From Pseudomonas proteolytica (lineage in GTDB: Bacteria > Pseudomonadota > Gammaproteobacteria > Pseudomonadales > Pseudomonadaceae): a stretch of DNA of 64,000 bases. The notes below the pieces were generated by a model that had not been told where the DNA came from, did not search any database, and saw only the letters and a program-made list of their open reading frames with translations. Location: NCBI RefSeq assembly GCF_007858275.1, contig NZ_VFEV01000023.1, positions 1 to 64,000 of the forward strand. Direction: 5' to 3'. Below are positions 19,077 to 28,297 of the stretch, piece after piece; within the stretch, counting starts at the first letter, position 1, and each line of letters opens with the position of its first letter. Both the position numbers and the translations under genes were made by a program.

Positions 19077-20542
19077 TGAATTCGCTGTATATCGCAGGGA
19101 GCTGGCTGGCTGGCCAGGGTGAACGCTTTGAGTCGCTGAACCCGGTGACCCAGCAAGTGGTGTGGGCCGGCAATGGCGCCACCGTCGAGCAGGTTGAGTC
19201 CGCCGTGCAGGCCGCCCGCCAGGCCTTCCCGGCCTGGGCCATGCGCCCGCTGGAAGAGCGTATCGGCGTGCTGGAAACCTTCGCCGCGACCTTGAAAAGC
19301 CGCGCCGATGAAATCGCCCGTTGCATCGGCGAAGAAACCGGCAAGCCGCTGTGGGAGTCGGCTACCGAAGTCACCAGCATGGCTAACAAAATCGCGATCT
19401 CGGTGCAGAGCTACCGCGAACGTACCGGCGAGAAGAGCGGCCCCCTGGGCGACGCCACCGCCGTGTTGCGCCACAAGCCGCACGGCGTGGTCGCGGTGTT
19501 CGGCCCCTACAACTTCCCCGGCCACTTGCCCAACGGGCATATCGTGCCGGCCTTGCTTGCGGGCAACACCGTGTTGTTCAAGCCGAGCGAGCTGACCCCT
19601 AGAGTGGCCGAGCTGACCGTGCAGTGCTGGGTCGAAGCCGGCCTGCCGGCGGGCGTCTTGAACCTGCTGCAAGGCGCGCGGGAGACCGGGATTGCCCTGG
19701 CCGCCAACCCGGGGATCGACGGTTTGTTCTTCACCGGCTCCAGCCGCACCGGCAACCATCTGCACCAGCAATTCGCCGGGCGCCCGGACAAGATCCTGGC
19801 GCTGGAAATGGGCGGTAACAACCCGCTGGTGGTCGATCAGGTGGCCGATGTCGATGCGGCGGTCTACACCATCATCCAGTCCGCTTTCATTTCGGCCGGC
19901 CAGCGCTGCACCTGCGCCCGGCGCCTGCTGGTGCCGGAAGGCGCCTGGGGTGATGCACTGCTGGCGCGCCTGGTTGCCGTCAGCGCGACGATTGCCGTGG
20001 GCGCCTTCGACCAGCAACCGCCACCCTTCATGGGTTCGGTGATTTCCCTGGGCGCGGCCAAGGCCTTGATGGATGCCCAGGAGCTGATGCTGGCCAACGG
20101 CGCCGTGGCGCTGCTGGAAATGACCCAGCCCCAGGCGCAGGCAGCCTTGTTGACGCCTGGCATCATCGACGTGACTGCCGTGACCGAGCGTGAGGACGAA
20201 GAGCTGTTCGGCCCGTTGCTGCAAGTGATTCGCTACGCGGATTTCGAAGCGGCGATCCGTGAAGCCAACAACACTCAATACGGTTTGGCCGCAGGGTTGC
20301 TGTCGGACTCCGAGGCGCGCTACCAGCAGTTCTGGCTGCAGAGCCGTGCGGGTATCGTCAACTGGAACAAACAGCTGACCGGCGCGGCGAGCACCGCGCC
20401 ATTTGGTGGGGTAGGGGCGTCGGGCAATCATCGCGCCAGTGCCTATTACGCGGCGGATTACTGCGCGTACCCGGTGGCGTCGTTGGAGACCCCGAGTTTG
20501 GTGCTGCCAGCAACCCTCACCCCTGGCATTACGCTGATCTAA
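19076..20542 (+). CDS. aruD: N-succinylglutamate 5-semialdehyde dehydrogenase
   Basis: NAD-dependent aldehyde dehydrogenase that oxidises succinylglutamate semialdehyde to succinylglutamate (AST step 4). 488 residues. The catalytic cysteine is in SAGQRCTCARRLL (Cys278). The glutamate general base is in the ALEMGGNNPLV region, and the nucleotide-binding FTGSSRTGNHLHQQF lies around residue 222. It starts by a 1-bp overlap with aruG. A REPIN follows before aruB. Confidence 0.94.
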   Translation: MNSLYIAGSWLAGQGERFESLNPVTQQVVWAGNGATVEQVESAVQAARQAFPAWAMRPLEERIGVLETFAATLKSRADEIARCIGEETGKPLWESATEVTSMANKIAISVQSYRERTGEKSGPLGDATAVLRHKPHGVVAVFGPYNFPGHLPNGHIVPALLAGNTVLFKPSELTPRVAELTVQCWVEAGLPAGVLNLLQGARETGIALAANPGIDGLFFTGSSRTGNHLHQQFAGRPDKILALEMGGNNPLVVDQVADVDAAVYTIIQSAFISAGQRCTCARRLLVPEGAWGDALLARLVAVSATIAVGAFDQQPPPFMGSVISLGAAKALMDAQELMLANGAVALLEMTQPQAQAALLTPGIIDVTAVTEREDEELFGPLLQVIRYADFEAAIREANNTQYGLAAGLLSDSEARYQQFWLQSRAGIVNWNKQLTGAASTAPFGGVGASGNHRASAYYAADYCAYPVASLETPSLVLPATLTPGITLI

Positions 20543-20543
20543 A

Positions 20544-20636
20544 AATGTGGGAGCGGGCTTGCTCGCGAATGCGGTCTGTCAGTTGATAGATTAGGTAACT
20601 GGTCCGCCGCCTTCGCGAGCAAGCCCGCTCCCACAT
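20544..20636. repeat. REPIN between aruD and aruB
   Basis: AATGTGGGAGCGGGCTTGCT and its inverted partner AGCAAGCCCGCTCCCACATT flank about 50 bp. It starts 2 bp after the aruD stop codon, inside the operon. Confidence 0.9.
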
Positions 20637-20694
20637 TCGATCTGTGGTGTGATGAAGATTGTTTATAAAAACAGATGTTCGTGGAGCCTCGCCG

Positions 20695-22041
20695 ATGAAA
20701 TCCTGTGAAGTCAATTTTGACGGTCTCGTGGGGCCGACCCATAACTACGGCGGTTTGTCCTACGGCAACGTCGCGTCCCAGAGCAACAGCCAGCAATCCT
20801 CCAACCCCAAGGAAGCGGCGCTGCAGGGCCTGGCGAAAATGAAAGCCCTGATGGACATGGGTTTTGTGCAAGGTGTACTGGCGCCCCAGGAACGTCCGGA
20901 TGTGGCCGCGCTGCGCCGCCTTGGCTTTGCCGGCAGCGATGCCCAGGTGATCCAGCAGGCGGCCAAGCAAGCCATGCCGTTGCTGGTTGCCAGCTGTTCC
21001 GCATCGAGCATGTGGGTGGCCAACGCCGCCACTGTGAGCCCGAGCGCCGACACCGTTGACGGGCGTGTGCATTTCACTGCCGCGAACCTCAACTGCAAAT
21101 ACCACCGCAGCATCGAACACCCGACCACCAGCCGCGTGCTGGGGGCGATGTTTGCCGATCAGCAGCACTTCGCCCACCACGCCGCGTTGCCGGCGGTGGC
21201 GCAGTTCGGTGACGAAGGCGCGGCCAACCACACGCGTTTCTGCCGCGAATATGGCGAGGCGGGCGTGGAGTTTTTCGTGTTTGGCCGCAGTGCGTTCGAC
21301 ACCCGCTACCCGGCGCCGCAAAAGTACCCGGCGCGTCAGACCCTCGAAGCGTCCCAGGCAGTTGCGCGCCTGCACGGCCTGCAGGATGACGGGGTGGTCT
21401 ACGGCCAGCAGAACCCGGCGGTGATTGATGCCGGGGTGTTCCACAACGACGTGATCGCTGTGGGCAACGGTGAAGTGCTGTTCTATCACGAGGATGCGTT
21501 CCTCAATACCGACCAGATGCTCGCTGAACTGCAGGCCAAGCTGGGCAAGGTCGGCGGCAACTTCCAGGCGATCTGCGTACCCCGCGCCCTGGTCAGTGTC
21601 GAAGACGCCGTGCGCTCCTACCTGTTCAACAGCCAGTTGTTGAGCCGCGCTGACGGGTCGATGCTGCTGATCGTGCCCGAAGAGTGCCGCAACAACGAAC
21701 GCGTCTGGCACTACCTGCAAAGCCTGACCAGCTCCGGCGGGCCGATCGGCGAAGTCAAAGTCTTCGACCTCAAGCAAAGCATGCAGAACGGCGGTGGCCC
21801 GGCCTGCCTGCGTTTGCGCGTAGCGTTGAAGGAGAGTGAACTGGCGGCGGTCAATCCAGGGGTTATCATGACTGCACCGCTGTATGAAACGTTGACCCAA
21901 TGGGTCGACAAACACTACCGCGACAGCCTGCGCGAAACCGACCTGGCTGACCCGCAGTTGCTGCTCGAATGTCGCACGGCATTGGATGAACTGACGCAAA
22001 TCCTTAAACTGGGCGCGGTTTATCCTTTCCAGATCAATTAA
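20695..22041 (+). CDS. aruB: N-succinylarginine dihydrolase
   Basis: Hydrolyses N2-succinylarginine to N2-succinylornithine, CO2 and 2 NH3 (AST step 2). 448 residues, the expected AstB length. The N-terminus KSCEVNFDGLVGPTHNYGGL is diagnostic, and 'ASSMWVANAATVSPSADT' belongs to the guanidino-group-modifying fold. Further catalytic-region residues are 'FCREYGEAGVEFFVFGRS' and the C-terminal 'QNGGGPACLRLRV' with the expected active-site cysteine. ATG at 20695 follows GTGGAG; an upstream in-frame start adds 12 residues without homology. Confidence 0.94.
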   Translation: MKSCEVNFDGLVGPTHNYGGLSYGNVASQSNSQQSSNPKEAALQGLAKMKALMDMGFVQGVLAPQERPDVAALRRLGFAGSDAQVIQQAAKQAMPLLVASCSASSMWVANAATVSPSADTVDGRVHFTAANLNCKYHRSIEHPTTSRVLGAMFADQQHFAHHAALPAVAQFGDEGAANHTRFCREYGEAGVEFFVFGRSAFDTRYPAPQKYPARQTLEASQAVARLHGLQDDGVVYGQQNPAVIDAGVFHNDVIAVGNGEVLFYHEDAFLNTDQMLAELQAKLGKVGGNFQAICVPRALVSVEDAVRSYLFNSQLLSRADGSMLLIVPEECRNNERVWHYLQSLTSSGGPIGEVKVFDLKQSMQNGGGPACLRLRVALKESELAAVNPGVIMTAPLYETLTQWVDKHYRDSLRETDLADPQLLLECRTALDELTQILKLGAVYPFQIN

Positions 22042-22064
22042 TACCCCACGGCTGAGACCTATTT

Positions 22065-22355
22065 ATGACCACCGATACCCTGAAGCTGATCCTTGAAGAC
22101 ACCGACGGCACCCAGCTGGAAACCTCCTGCACTCGCCTGGCCGTGGTATGGCAGGGCAAGGAAATCTGGATCCAGCACGACGGCCGTGGCCAACTGCTGA
22201 TCGGCGTGGATGTGGAGGAAGGTGATGCCGAATACGCCAACCTGCTGATGCGTCCCCTGGCCACCAACCTGATGAGCCTGCAGCTGGAAATGGAACCGGC
22301 CGATGTTGAAGGTGATGACGACGATCACGTCCACGGCCCAGGCTGCAACCACTAA
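22065..22355 (+). CDS. Conserved hypothetical protein of the aru operon
   Basis: 96 residues, no signal peptide, no catalytic motif that I recognise. Its place between aruB and aruE is kept in P. aeruginosa, so a link to arginine catabolism is likely but unproven. The tail is unusual: EPADVEGDDDDHVHGPGCNH is acidic, then His/Cys-containing, and could bind a divalent metal. AruE downstream is a zinc enzyme, which makes metal delivery an attractive guess only. Spacing: 23 bp after aruB, 12 bp before aruE. Confidence 0.75.
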   Translation: MTTDTLKLILEDTDGTQLETSCTRLAVVWQGKEIWIQHDGRGQLLIGVDVEEGDAEYANLLMRPLATNLMSLQLEMEPADVEGDDDDHVHGPGCNH

Positions 22356-22367
22356 GGAAGCTGCTCT

Positions 22368-23372
22368 ATGCTCGCCCTCGGCAAACTGCTTGAACTGACC
22401 CTCGCCGGTCGTGAACCGGCGCAAAAAATTCAACTGACTGTCGACGGCGTGCAGATGCGCTGGCTCAGTGAGGGCGCACTCGAAGTGCGGCCTCCACAAG
22501 CCCGGGACAACGGCGCCGACGTGCTGCTGTCGTCCGGCATCCATGGCAACGAAACCGCGCCGATCGAATTGGCCGACCGCTTGCTGCATGGCATCGCCCG
22601 TGGGGAGATCAAGCCCCGCACCCGTATTCTGTTCCTGTTCGGTAACCCCGAGGCCATGCGTCGTGGCGAGCGTTACCTCGAACAGGACGTCAACCGGCTG
22701 TTCAATGGCCGTCACGAACAAAGCATCGGCCCGGAAGCGATGCGCGCGGCCGAGCTTGAACAGTTGGCCCGTACCTTCTTCAGCGTGCCTGACCGTAGTC
22801 GTTTGCACTACGACCTGCATACGGCGATTCGCGGTTCGAAGATCGAGCAGTTCGCGCTTTATCCGTTCAAAGAAGGGCGCCAGCACTCCCGCGCCGAACT
22901 GGCCCGCCTGCGGGCGGCGGGGATGGAAGCGGTGCTGTTGCAGAACAAGACCTCCATTACCTTCACCGCGTTTACCTACGAGCAACTGGGCGCTGAGTCG
23001 TTCACCCTGGAGTTGGGCAAGGCCCGGCCATTCGGGCAGAACCAGGGGGTGGATGTATCGCGCCTGGAAACCCGCCTCATACAGATCATCGAAGGCAACG
23101 AGCCGGCCACCGACGGCCTGGACGGCCTGAAGTTGTTCAGCGTGGCCCGGGAAGTGATCAAGCACAGCGACGCCTTCACCCTGCATTTGCCGGCGGACGT
23201 GGAGAATTTTTCGCCGCTGGAGAAGGGCTATCTGCTGGCCGAGGACATTGCCAAGACCCGCTGGGTGATCGAGGAGGAGGGCGCGCGCATCATCTTCCCC
23301 AACCCCAAGGTCAAGAATGGCTTGCGGGCAGGCATCCTGATTGTGCCGACCACGGACGCCGGCCTGGTCTAG
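22368..23372 (+). CDS. aruE: Succinylglutamate desuccinylase
   Basis: Zinc hydrolase that releases succinate and glutamate in the last step of the AST pathway. 334 residues. SSGIHGNETAP gives zinc ligands His59 and Glu62, and YDLHTAIRGS gives the third ligand. NPEAMRRGERYLEQDVNR contributes substrate-binding arginines. This is the expected AstE arrangement. It ends the aru operon; a compact REP hairpin lies just past the stop, between it and the convergent ribH gene. Confidence 0.93.
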   Translation: MLALGKLLELTLAGREPAQKIQLTVDGVQMRWLSEGALEVRPPQARDNGADVLLSSGIHGNETAPIELADRLLHGIARGEIKPRTRILFLFGNPEAMRRGERYLEQDVNRLFNGRHEQSIGPEAMRAAELEQLARTFFSVPDRSRLHYDLHTAIRGSKIEQFALYPFKEGRQHSRAELARLRAAGMEAVLLQNKTSITFTAFTYEQLGAESFTLELGKARPFGQNQGVDVSRLETRLIQIIEGNEPATDGLDGLKLFSVAREVIKHSDAFTLHLPADVENFSPLEKGYLLAEDIAKTRWVIEEEGARIIFPNPKVKNGLRAGILIVPTTDAGLV

Positions 23373-23377
23373 ATCCA

Positions 23378-23409
23378 AATGTGGGAGCGGGCAAGCCCGC
23401 TCCCACAAT
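23378..23409. repeat. Compact REP hairpin between convergent aruE and ribH
   Basis: GTGGGAGCGGGC and GCCCGCTCCCAC are separated by only AA, a near-perfect 12-bp stem. It probably serves both convergent genes as a terminator, though without a strong T-run. Confidence 0.75.
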
Positions 23410-23426
23410 TGGTTTTGCGGTGCGGC

Positions 23427-23936
23427 TTAGACTGCTAAGGCGCGTGGCTCATTGCGGCGGATCGCACGGATCTTGTGCAGAGTATCGGCACAGGTCTGCG
23501 CGGCTTCCTTGCCCTTGTGCACAAAGTGCTCAAAGAAGAAGTTGTGATGCTCGCTGCCCGCGTGGAAATGATGCGGGGTGAGGGACACCGAGAACACTGG
23601 CACTTCAGTTTCCAACTGCACCTGCATCAGGCCGCTGACCACTGATTGCGCGACGAATTCATGGCGGTAGATCCCACCGTCCACCACCAGCGCGGCGGCG
23701 ACGATGCCGGCGTAGCGGCCGGACTTGGCCAGCAGCTTGGCGTGCAGGGGCATTTCAAAGGCGCCGCCGACTTCAAAGAAATCGATATCCGATTCCTGGT
23801 AGCCCTGGGCGATCATTTCGGCGAGGAAGCCTTTACGGCTCTGATCAACAATATCTTTGTGCCAGCAAGCCTGGATAAACGCGACGCGCTCACCGTGATG
23901 GTTTTTGCTCTTGCTGTCGATTGCGGTGGGTTGCAT
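23427..23936 (-). CDS. ribH: 6,7-dimethyl-8-ribityllumazine synthase, type II
   Basis: Condenses 5-amino-6-ribitylaminouracil with dihydroxybutanone phosphate, the penultimate step of riboflavin synthesis. 169 residues. 'VGGAFEMPLHAKLL' and 'LTPHHFHAGSEHHNFFFEHF' are lumazine synthase core motifs. The His-rich second motif and the stand-alone setting resemble the RibH2 (decameric, Brucella-type) class rather than the ribE-ribBA operon enzyme. It lies directly downstream of an FMN riboswitch on the same strand. A second, housekeeping ribH is expected elsewhere in the genome. Confidence 0.88.
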   Translation of the reverse strand: MQPTAIDSKSKNHHGERVAFIQACWHKDIVDQSRKGFLAEMIAQGYQESDIDFFEVGGAFEMPLHAKLLAKSGRYAGIVAAALVVDGGIYRHEFVAQSVVSGLMQVQLETEVPVFSVSLTPHHFHAGSEHHNFFFEHFVHKGKEAAQTCADTLHKIRAIRRNEPRALAV

Positions 23937-24057
23937 GTTCTGACTCCTGTTTATGAAAAAAACAGGGCGTTATGAATCGAATGGGATTTAAGGGTACGGC
24001 CGAATCGATCATGCCAGGCATGATTTCTCGCACACGGCCCTTAGGCGCCAATCCCGT

Positions 24058-24220
24058 TCTCTCTTCATCCGGACTATGACCGTCGGCCCCGGGATCACAC
24101 CGGGTCTGCTGACCTTGCCGCCGTCCTGCATAAGCAGTTCGAGGCGCCAAGCGCTCGCGGGCTATGCGTATTGCACGCAATTACCGCCGGTGGGGAATTA
24201 CACCCCGCCCTGAGAACGTT
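24058..24220 (-). promoter_or_regulatory. FMN riboswitch (RFN element)
   Basis: Read on the minus strand, the conserved RFN blocks appear in order: CAGGGCGGGGTGTAATTCCC, CACCGGCGGTAAT, AGCCCGCGAGCG, a variable arm, AGACCCGGTGTGATCCCGG, GGCCGACGGT and AGTCCGGATGAAGAGAG. It senses FMN and controls the ribH gene that starts about 120 nt further on. A 7-bp stem ATCATGC/GCATGAT lies in the connecting leader near 24010-24027; it has no T-run, so translational control is more likely than termination. Confidence 0.95.
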
Positions 24221-24321
24221 GCCACCAGAACCCTGGCAGCGGAGAGTTTTTACCATACATTTCGAAAAACTGCATAGGGTGCTTGTTGATATCGACTATC
24301 GACAGGTTTGCGGGCAGCCCC

Positions 24322-24349
24322 TGTAGGAGCCGGCAAGCCGAATCCTACA
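24322..24349. repeat. REP unit, degenerate
   Basis: TGTAGGAGCCGGCAAGCCGAATCCTACA is a shortened REP hairpin between the riboswitch and ltaE. Nothing else is recognised in 24221-24430. Confidence 0.6.
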
Positions 24350-24430
24350 AGGGCAGGGGTTGATATTTGCCCGTGATACCCGCAGTAATCGGTTACAACA
24401 GGGAACTCCCCACACGCAGAGGCCAGCTTG

Positions 24431-25435
24431 ATGTCCGTGATTGATCTTCGTAGCGACACCGTGACCCAACCCACCCCAGGCATGCGCGATGCCATGGCCA
24501 GCGCGCCGAGCGGCGATGATGTCTACGGTGAAGACCCCAGCGTCAACCACCTTGAGGCCGAACTGGCCAAGCGCCTGGGCTTTGCCGCCGCGCTGTTCGT
24601 GCCTACCGGTACCATGAGCAACCTGCTGGCGCTGATGGCTCACTGCGAGCGGGGCGAGGAATACATCGTCGGCCAGCAAGCCCACACCTACAAATACGAG
24701 GGCGGCGGCGCGGCGGTGCTGGGCTCGATCCAGCCGCAGCCCCTGGAAGTCCAGGCCGACGGTTCGCTGGACCTGGCCCAGGTCGCAGAAGCGATCAAGC
24801 CGGATGACTTCCACTTCGCCCGCACCCGGCTGTTGGCCCTGGAAAACACCATGCAGGGCAAAGTGCTGCCCATCAGCTACCTGGCTGCCGCACGCGCGTT
24901 TACCCGTGAGCATGGCCTGGCCCTGCACCTGGACGGCGCGCGCCTGTACAACGCGGCGGTCAAGCTGGATGTGGATGCGCGGGAGATTACCCAGCATTTC
25001 GATTCGGTCTCGGTATGCCTGTCCAAGGGCCTTGGCGCGCCGGTGGGCTCGGTGCTGTGCGGCTCCAGTGCGTTGATCGCCAAGGCTCGCCGTTTGCGCA
25101 AGATGGTCGGCGGTGGCATGCGCCAGGCCGGTTCGCTGGCGGCGGCGGGGCTGTATGCCCTGGACCATCAGGTGGCACGCCTGGCCGAAGACCACGCCAA
25201 TGCCTTGTGGTTGGGCGACGAGCTGCGCAAGGCCGGTTATAGCGTGGAGCCGGTACAGACCAACATGGTCTACGTGCAGATCGGCGAGCAGGCCCAGGCG
25301 CTGAAAGCCTTTGCCGAGGAGCGCGGGATCAAGTTGAGTGCGGCGCCGCGCCTGCGCATGGTCACGCACCTGGACGTCAGCCGGGCACAGATCGAACAAG
25401 TGTTGGCGACATTTGTCGAGTTTTCCCGGAAATGA
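24431..25435 (+). CDS. ltaE: Low-specificity L-threonine aldolase
   Basis: PLP enzyme cleaving L-threonine and L-allo-threonine to glycine and acetaldehyde. 334 residues. IDLRSDTVTQPTPGMRDAM at the start and GDDVYGEDPSVN are family signatures. 'LHLDGARLYNAAV' holds the PLP-binding aspartate, and SVCLSKGLGAPVGS gives the Schiff-base lysine at 199. ATG at 24431 is preferred over a TTG immediately upstream. Single transcription unit between the riboswitch and alaS. Confidence 0.93.
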   Translation: MSVIDLRSDTVTQPTPGMRDAMASAPSGDDVYGEDPSVNHLEAELAKRLGFAAALFVPTGTMSNLLALMAHCERGEEYIVGQQAHTYKYEGGGAAVLGSIQPQPLEVQADGSLDLAQVAEAIKPDDFHFARTRLLALENTMQGKVLPISYLAAARAFTREHGLALHLDGARLYNAAVKLDVDAREITQHFDSVSVCLSKGLGAPVGSVLCGSSALIAKARRLRKMVGGGMRQAGSLAAAGLYALDHQVARLAEDHANALWLGDELRKAGYSVEPVQTNMVYVQIGEQAQALKAFAEERGIKLSAAPRLRMVTHLDVSRAQIEQVLATFVEFSRK

Positions 25436-25581
25436 CAGTGCAGACCGTCTAATTGACTGTTTCTATCGTATAAACACGCTGTACCACGGGCAAAGGGCCG
25501 ATATAATGCGGCCCTTTGCCGTCGCTCCGTCTGATGATGTTGCGCACTGGCCTTTGGCCGCAGCCTCCGTGGAAGAACCTA

Positions 25582-28200
25582 ATGAAAAGCGCAGAAATCC
25601 GTGAAGCCTTCCTTCGCTTCTTCGAAGAGCAAGGTCACACCCGTGTCTCCTCCAGCTCTTTGATCCCAGGCAATGACCCAACCCTGCTGTTCACCAACGC
25701 GGGGATGAACCAGTTCAAGGACTGCTTCCTGGGCCAGGAAAAACGCGCCTACACCCGTGCTGTCAGCAGCCAGAAGTGCGTGCGCGCCGGTGGTAAACAC
25801 AACGACCTGGAAAACGTCGGCTATACCGCCCGTCACCACACCTTTTTCGAAATGCTCGGCAACTTCAGCTTTGGCGACTATTTCAAGCAAGACGCGATCA
25901 ACTTCGCCTGGACCTTCCTCACTGGCGTGCTGAAACTGCCGAAGGAAAAACTCTGGGTCACGGTCTACGCCAGCGATGACGAGGCCTACGACATCTGGAC
26001 CAAGGAAGTCGGCGTGCCGGCCGAGCGCATGGTGCGTATCGGCGACAACAAAGGCGCCCCGTACGCCTCCGACAACTTCTGGACCATGGGCGATACCGGC
26101 CCGTGCGGCCCGTGCACCGAGATCTTCTACGATCACGGCGCCGACATCTGGGGCGGCCCACCGGGCTCGCCAGAGGAAGACGGCGACCGCTACATCGAGA
26201 TCTGGAACAACGTGTTCATGCAGTTCAACCGCACCGCTGATGGCGTGTTGCATCCGTTGCCAGCGCCGTCGGTCGACACCGGCATGGGCCTTGAGCGGAT
26301 CAGTGCGGTGATGCAGCACGTGCACTCCAACTACGAAATCGACCTGTTCCAAAGCCTGCTGGCGGCGGCGGCCAAGGCCATCGGCTGCGCCAACGACGAC
26401 CAGGCATCGCTCAAAGTGGTGGCTGACCACATCCGTTCCTGCGGCTTCCTGATTGCCGATGGCGTGTTGCCATCCAACGAAGGCCGTGGCTACGTGCTGC
26501 GTCGCATCATTCGTCGCGCCTGCCGTCACGGCAACAAGCTGGGCGCCAGCGGCAGCTTCTTCTACCAGATCGTCGCGGCCCTGGTGGCCGAGATGGGCCA
26601 GGCGTTCCCCGAGCTCACCCAGAACCAGGCGCACATTGAGCGCGTGCTCAAGGCTGAAGAAGAGCAGTTCGCCAAGACCCTGGAGCAGGGCCTGAAAATC
26701 CTCGAGCAAGACCTCGCCGAGTTGAAAGGCGACGTGGTGCCGGGTGATGTGGTGTTCAAGCTCTACGACACCTACGGCTTCCCGATGGACCTGACCGGCG
26801 ATATCGCCCGCGAGCGCAACCTGACCCTCGACGAGGCCGGTTTCGAGCGCGAGATGGAAGCCCAGCGCGTGCGCGCACGTTCGGCCAGCTCCTTTGGCAT
26901 GGACTACAACAGCCTGGTGAAGGTTGACGTGGCCACCGAATTTACCGGTTACACCGCCACCAACGGTTCGGCCAAGGTGGTTGCCCTCTATAAAGAAGGC
27001 CAATCGGTTGATGTGTTGAATGAAGGCGATGAGGGCGTGGTGGTCCTTGATCAGACGCCGTTCTACGCCGAATCCGGTGGCCAGATTGGCGACTGTGGTG
27101 TGCTCAAGGCAGCCTCCGGTCGTTTTGATGTGCGTGACACCACCAAGACCGGCGGCGCGTTCCTGCACCACGGTGTGCTGGCGTCGGGCAGCCTGCTGGT
27201 GGGCGCGCCAGTGGAAACCCAGGTGGACGCCGACGTGCGCCACGCCACTGCGCTGAACCACTCGGCCACCCACTTGCTGCACGCCGCGCTGCGCCAGGTG
27301 CTGGGCGAGCACGTCCAGCAGAAGGGTTCGTTGGTCGACAGCCAGCGCCTGCGCTTCGACTTCAGCCACTTCGAAGCGATCAAGCCTGAGCAGATCAAGG
27401 CCCTGGAAGATATCGTCAACGCCGAGGTGCGCAAGAACACCCCGGTGCAAACCGAAGAAACCGACATCGAGACCGCCAAGGCCAAAGGCGCCATGGCGCT
27501 GTTCGGCGAGAAATACGGCGACAACGTGCGCGTACTGAGCATGGGCGGCAGCTTCTCCGTGGAGCTGTGCGGTGGTATCCATGCCAAGCGCACCGGCGAC
27601 ATCGGCCTGCTGAAAATCATCAGCGAAGGCGGTGTGGCTTCCGGTGTACGGCGTATCGAGGCAGTGACCGGTGCTGCGGCCCTGGCCTATCTCAATGCGG
27701 CCGAAGAACAACTCAAGGAAGCGGCGACCCTGGTCAAGGGCAGCCGTGACAATCTGATCGACAAGCTCTCTGCCGTACTGGAGCGCAACCGCCTGCTGGA
27801 AAAACAGCTGGAGCAGTTGCAAGCCAAGGCGGCCAGCGCAGCGGGCGACGACTTGTCGGCCTCGGCACTGGACATCAAGGGCGTGAAGGTTCTGGCCGCA
27901 CGCCTGGACGGTCAGGACGGCAAGGCGTTGTTGGCCTTGGTTGATCAGTTGAAGAACAAGCTCGGTCGCGCAGTGATCCTGCTCGGCAGTGTCCATGAGG
28001 AAAAGGTCGTACTGGTTGCCGGTGTAACCAAGGACCTGACTGGCCAACTCAAGGCCGGTGATTTGATGAAGCAAGCTGCTGCGGCAGTGGGCGGCAAGGG
28101 CGGCGGTCGTCCGGACATGGCGCAAGGCGGTGGTGTAGACGCTGGAGCCCTGGACGCGGCGCTGGCCCTGACCGTGCCATTTGTCGAAGCCGGTATTTAA
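25582..28200 (+). CDS. alaS: Alanyl-tRNA synthetase
   Basis: Charges tRNA-Ala and edits mis-acylated Ser/Gly. 872 residues, the normal length. The class II catalytic core is at the N-terminus (MKSAEIREAFLRFFEEQGH, TNAGMNQFKDCFLG). The editing domain zinc ligands are HSATH near residue 563 and CGGIHAKRTGD near 660. The coiled-coil and DHHA1-type C-terminal domain ends in GGKGGGRPDMAQGGG. ATG at 25582 follows GGAAGAACCTA. An 8-bp hairpin (GCCCATGC/GCATGGGC, 28215-28235) without a T-run follows the stop, before lysC. Order alaS-lysC-rsmA is conserved in Pseudomonas. Confidence 0.98.
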   Translation: MKSAEIREAFLRFFEEQGHTRVSSSSLIPGNDPTLLFTNAGMNQFKDCFLGQEKRAYTRAVSSQKCVRAGGKHNDLENVGYTARHHTFFEMLGNFSFGDYFKQDAINFAWTFLTGVLKLPKEKLWVTVYASDDEAYDIWTKEVGVPAERMVRIGDNKGAPYASDNFWTMGDTGPCGPCTEIFYDHGADIWGGPPGSPEEDGDRYIEIWNNVFMQFNRTADGVLHPLPAPSVDTGMGLERISAVMQHVHSNYEIDLFQSLLAAAAKAIGCANDDQASLKVVADHIRSCGFLIADGVLPSNEGRGYVLRRIIRRACRHGNKLGASGSFFYQIVAALVAEMGQAFPELTQNQAHIERVLKAEEEQFAKTLEQGLKILEQDLAELKGDVVPGDVVFKLYDTYGFPMDLTGDIARERNLTLDEAGFEREMEAQRVRARSASSFGMDYNSLVKVDVATEFTGYTATNGSAKVVALYKEGQSVDVLNEGDEGVVVLDQTPFYAESGGQIGDCGVLKAASGRFDVRDTTKTGGAFLHHGVLASGSLLVGAPVETQVDADVRHATALNHSATHLLHAALRQVLGEHVQQKGSLVDSQRLRFDFSHFEAIKPEQIKALEDIVNAEVRKNTPVQTEETDIETAKAKGAMALFGEKYGDNVRVLSMGGSFSVELCGGIHAKRTGDIGLLKIISEGGVASGVRRIEAVTGAAALAYLNAAEEQLKEAATLVKGSRDNLIDKLSAVLERNRLLEKQLEQLQAKAASAAGDDLSASALDIKGVKVLAARLDGQDGKALLALVDQLKNKLGRAVILLGSVHEEKVVLVAGVTKDLTGQLKAGDLMKQAAAAVGGKGGGRPDMAQGGGVDAGALDAALALTVPFVEAGI

Positions 28201-28297
28201 GGCGCTGTCGGCGGGCCCATGCTTAAGGCATGGGCTTGCCTAGGTACTGGAAGATTTGTTTATTGGGCGCCCCTTTACGGGCTGAGGCGGCTTAGAA

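Noticed and set aside
25579..28125. 848-codon open frame antisense to alaS
   Set aside because: Shadow of alaS codon bias; no recognisable motif or ribosome site.
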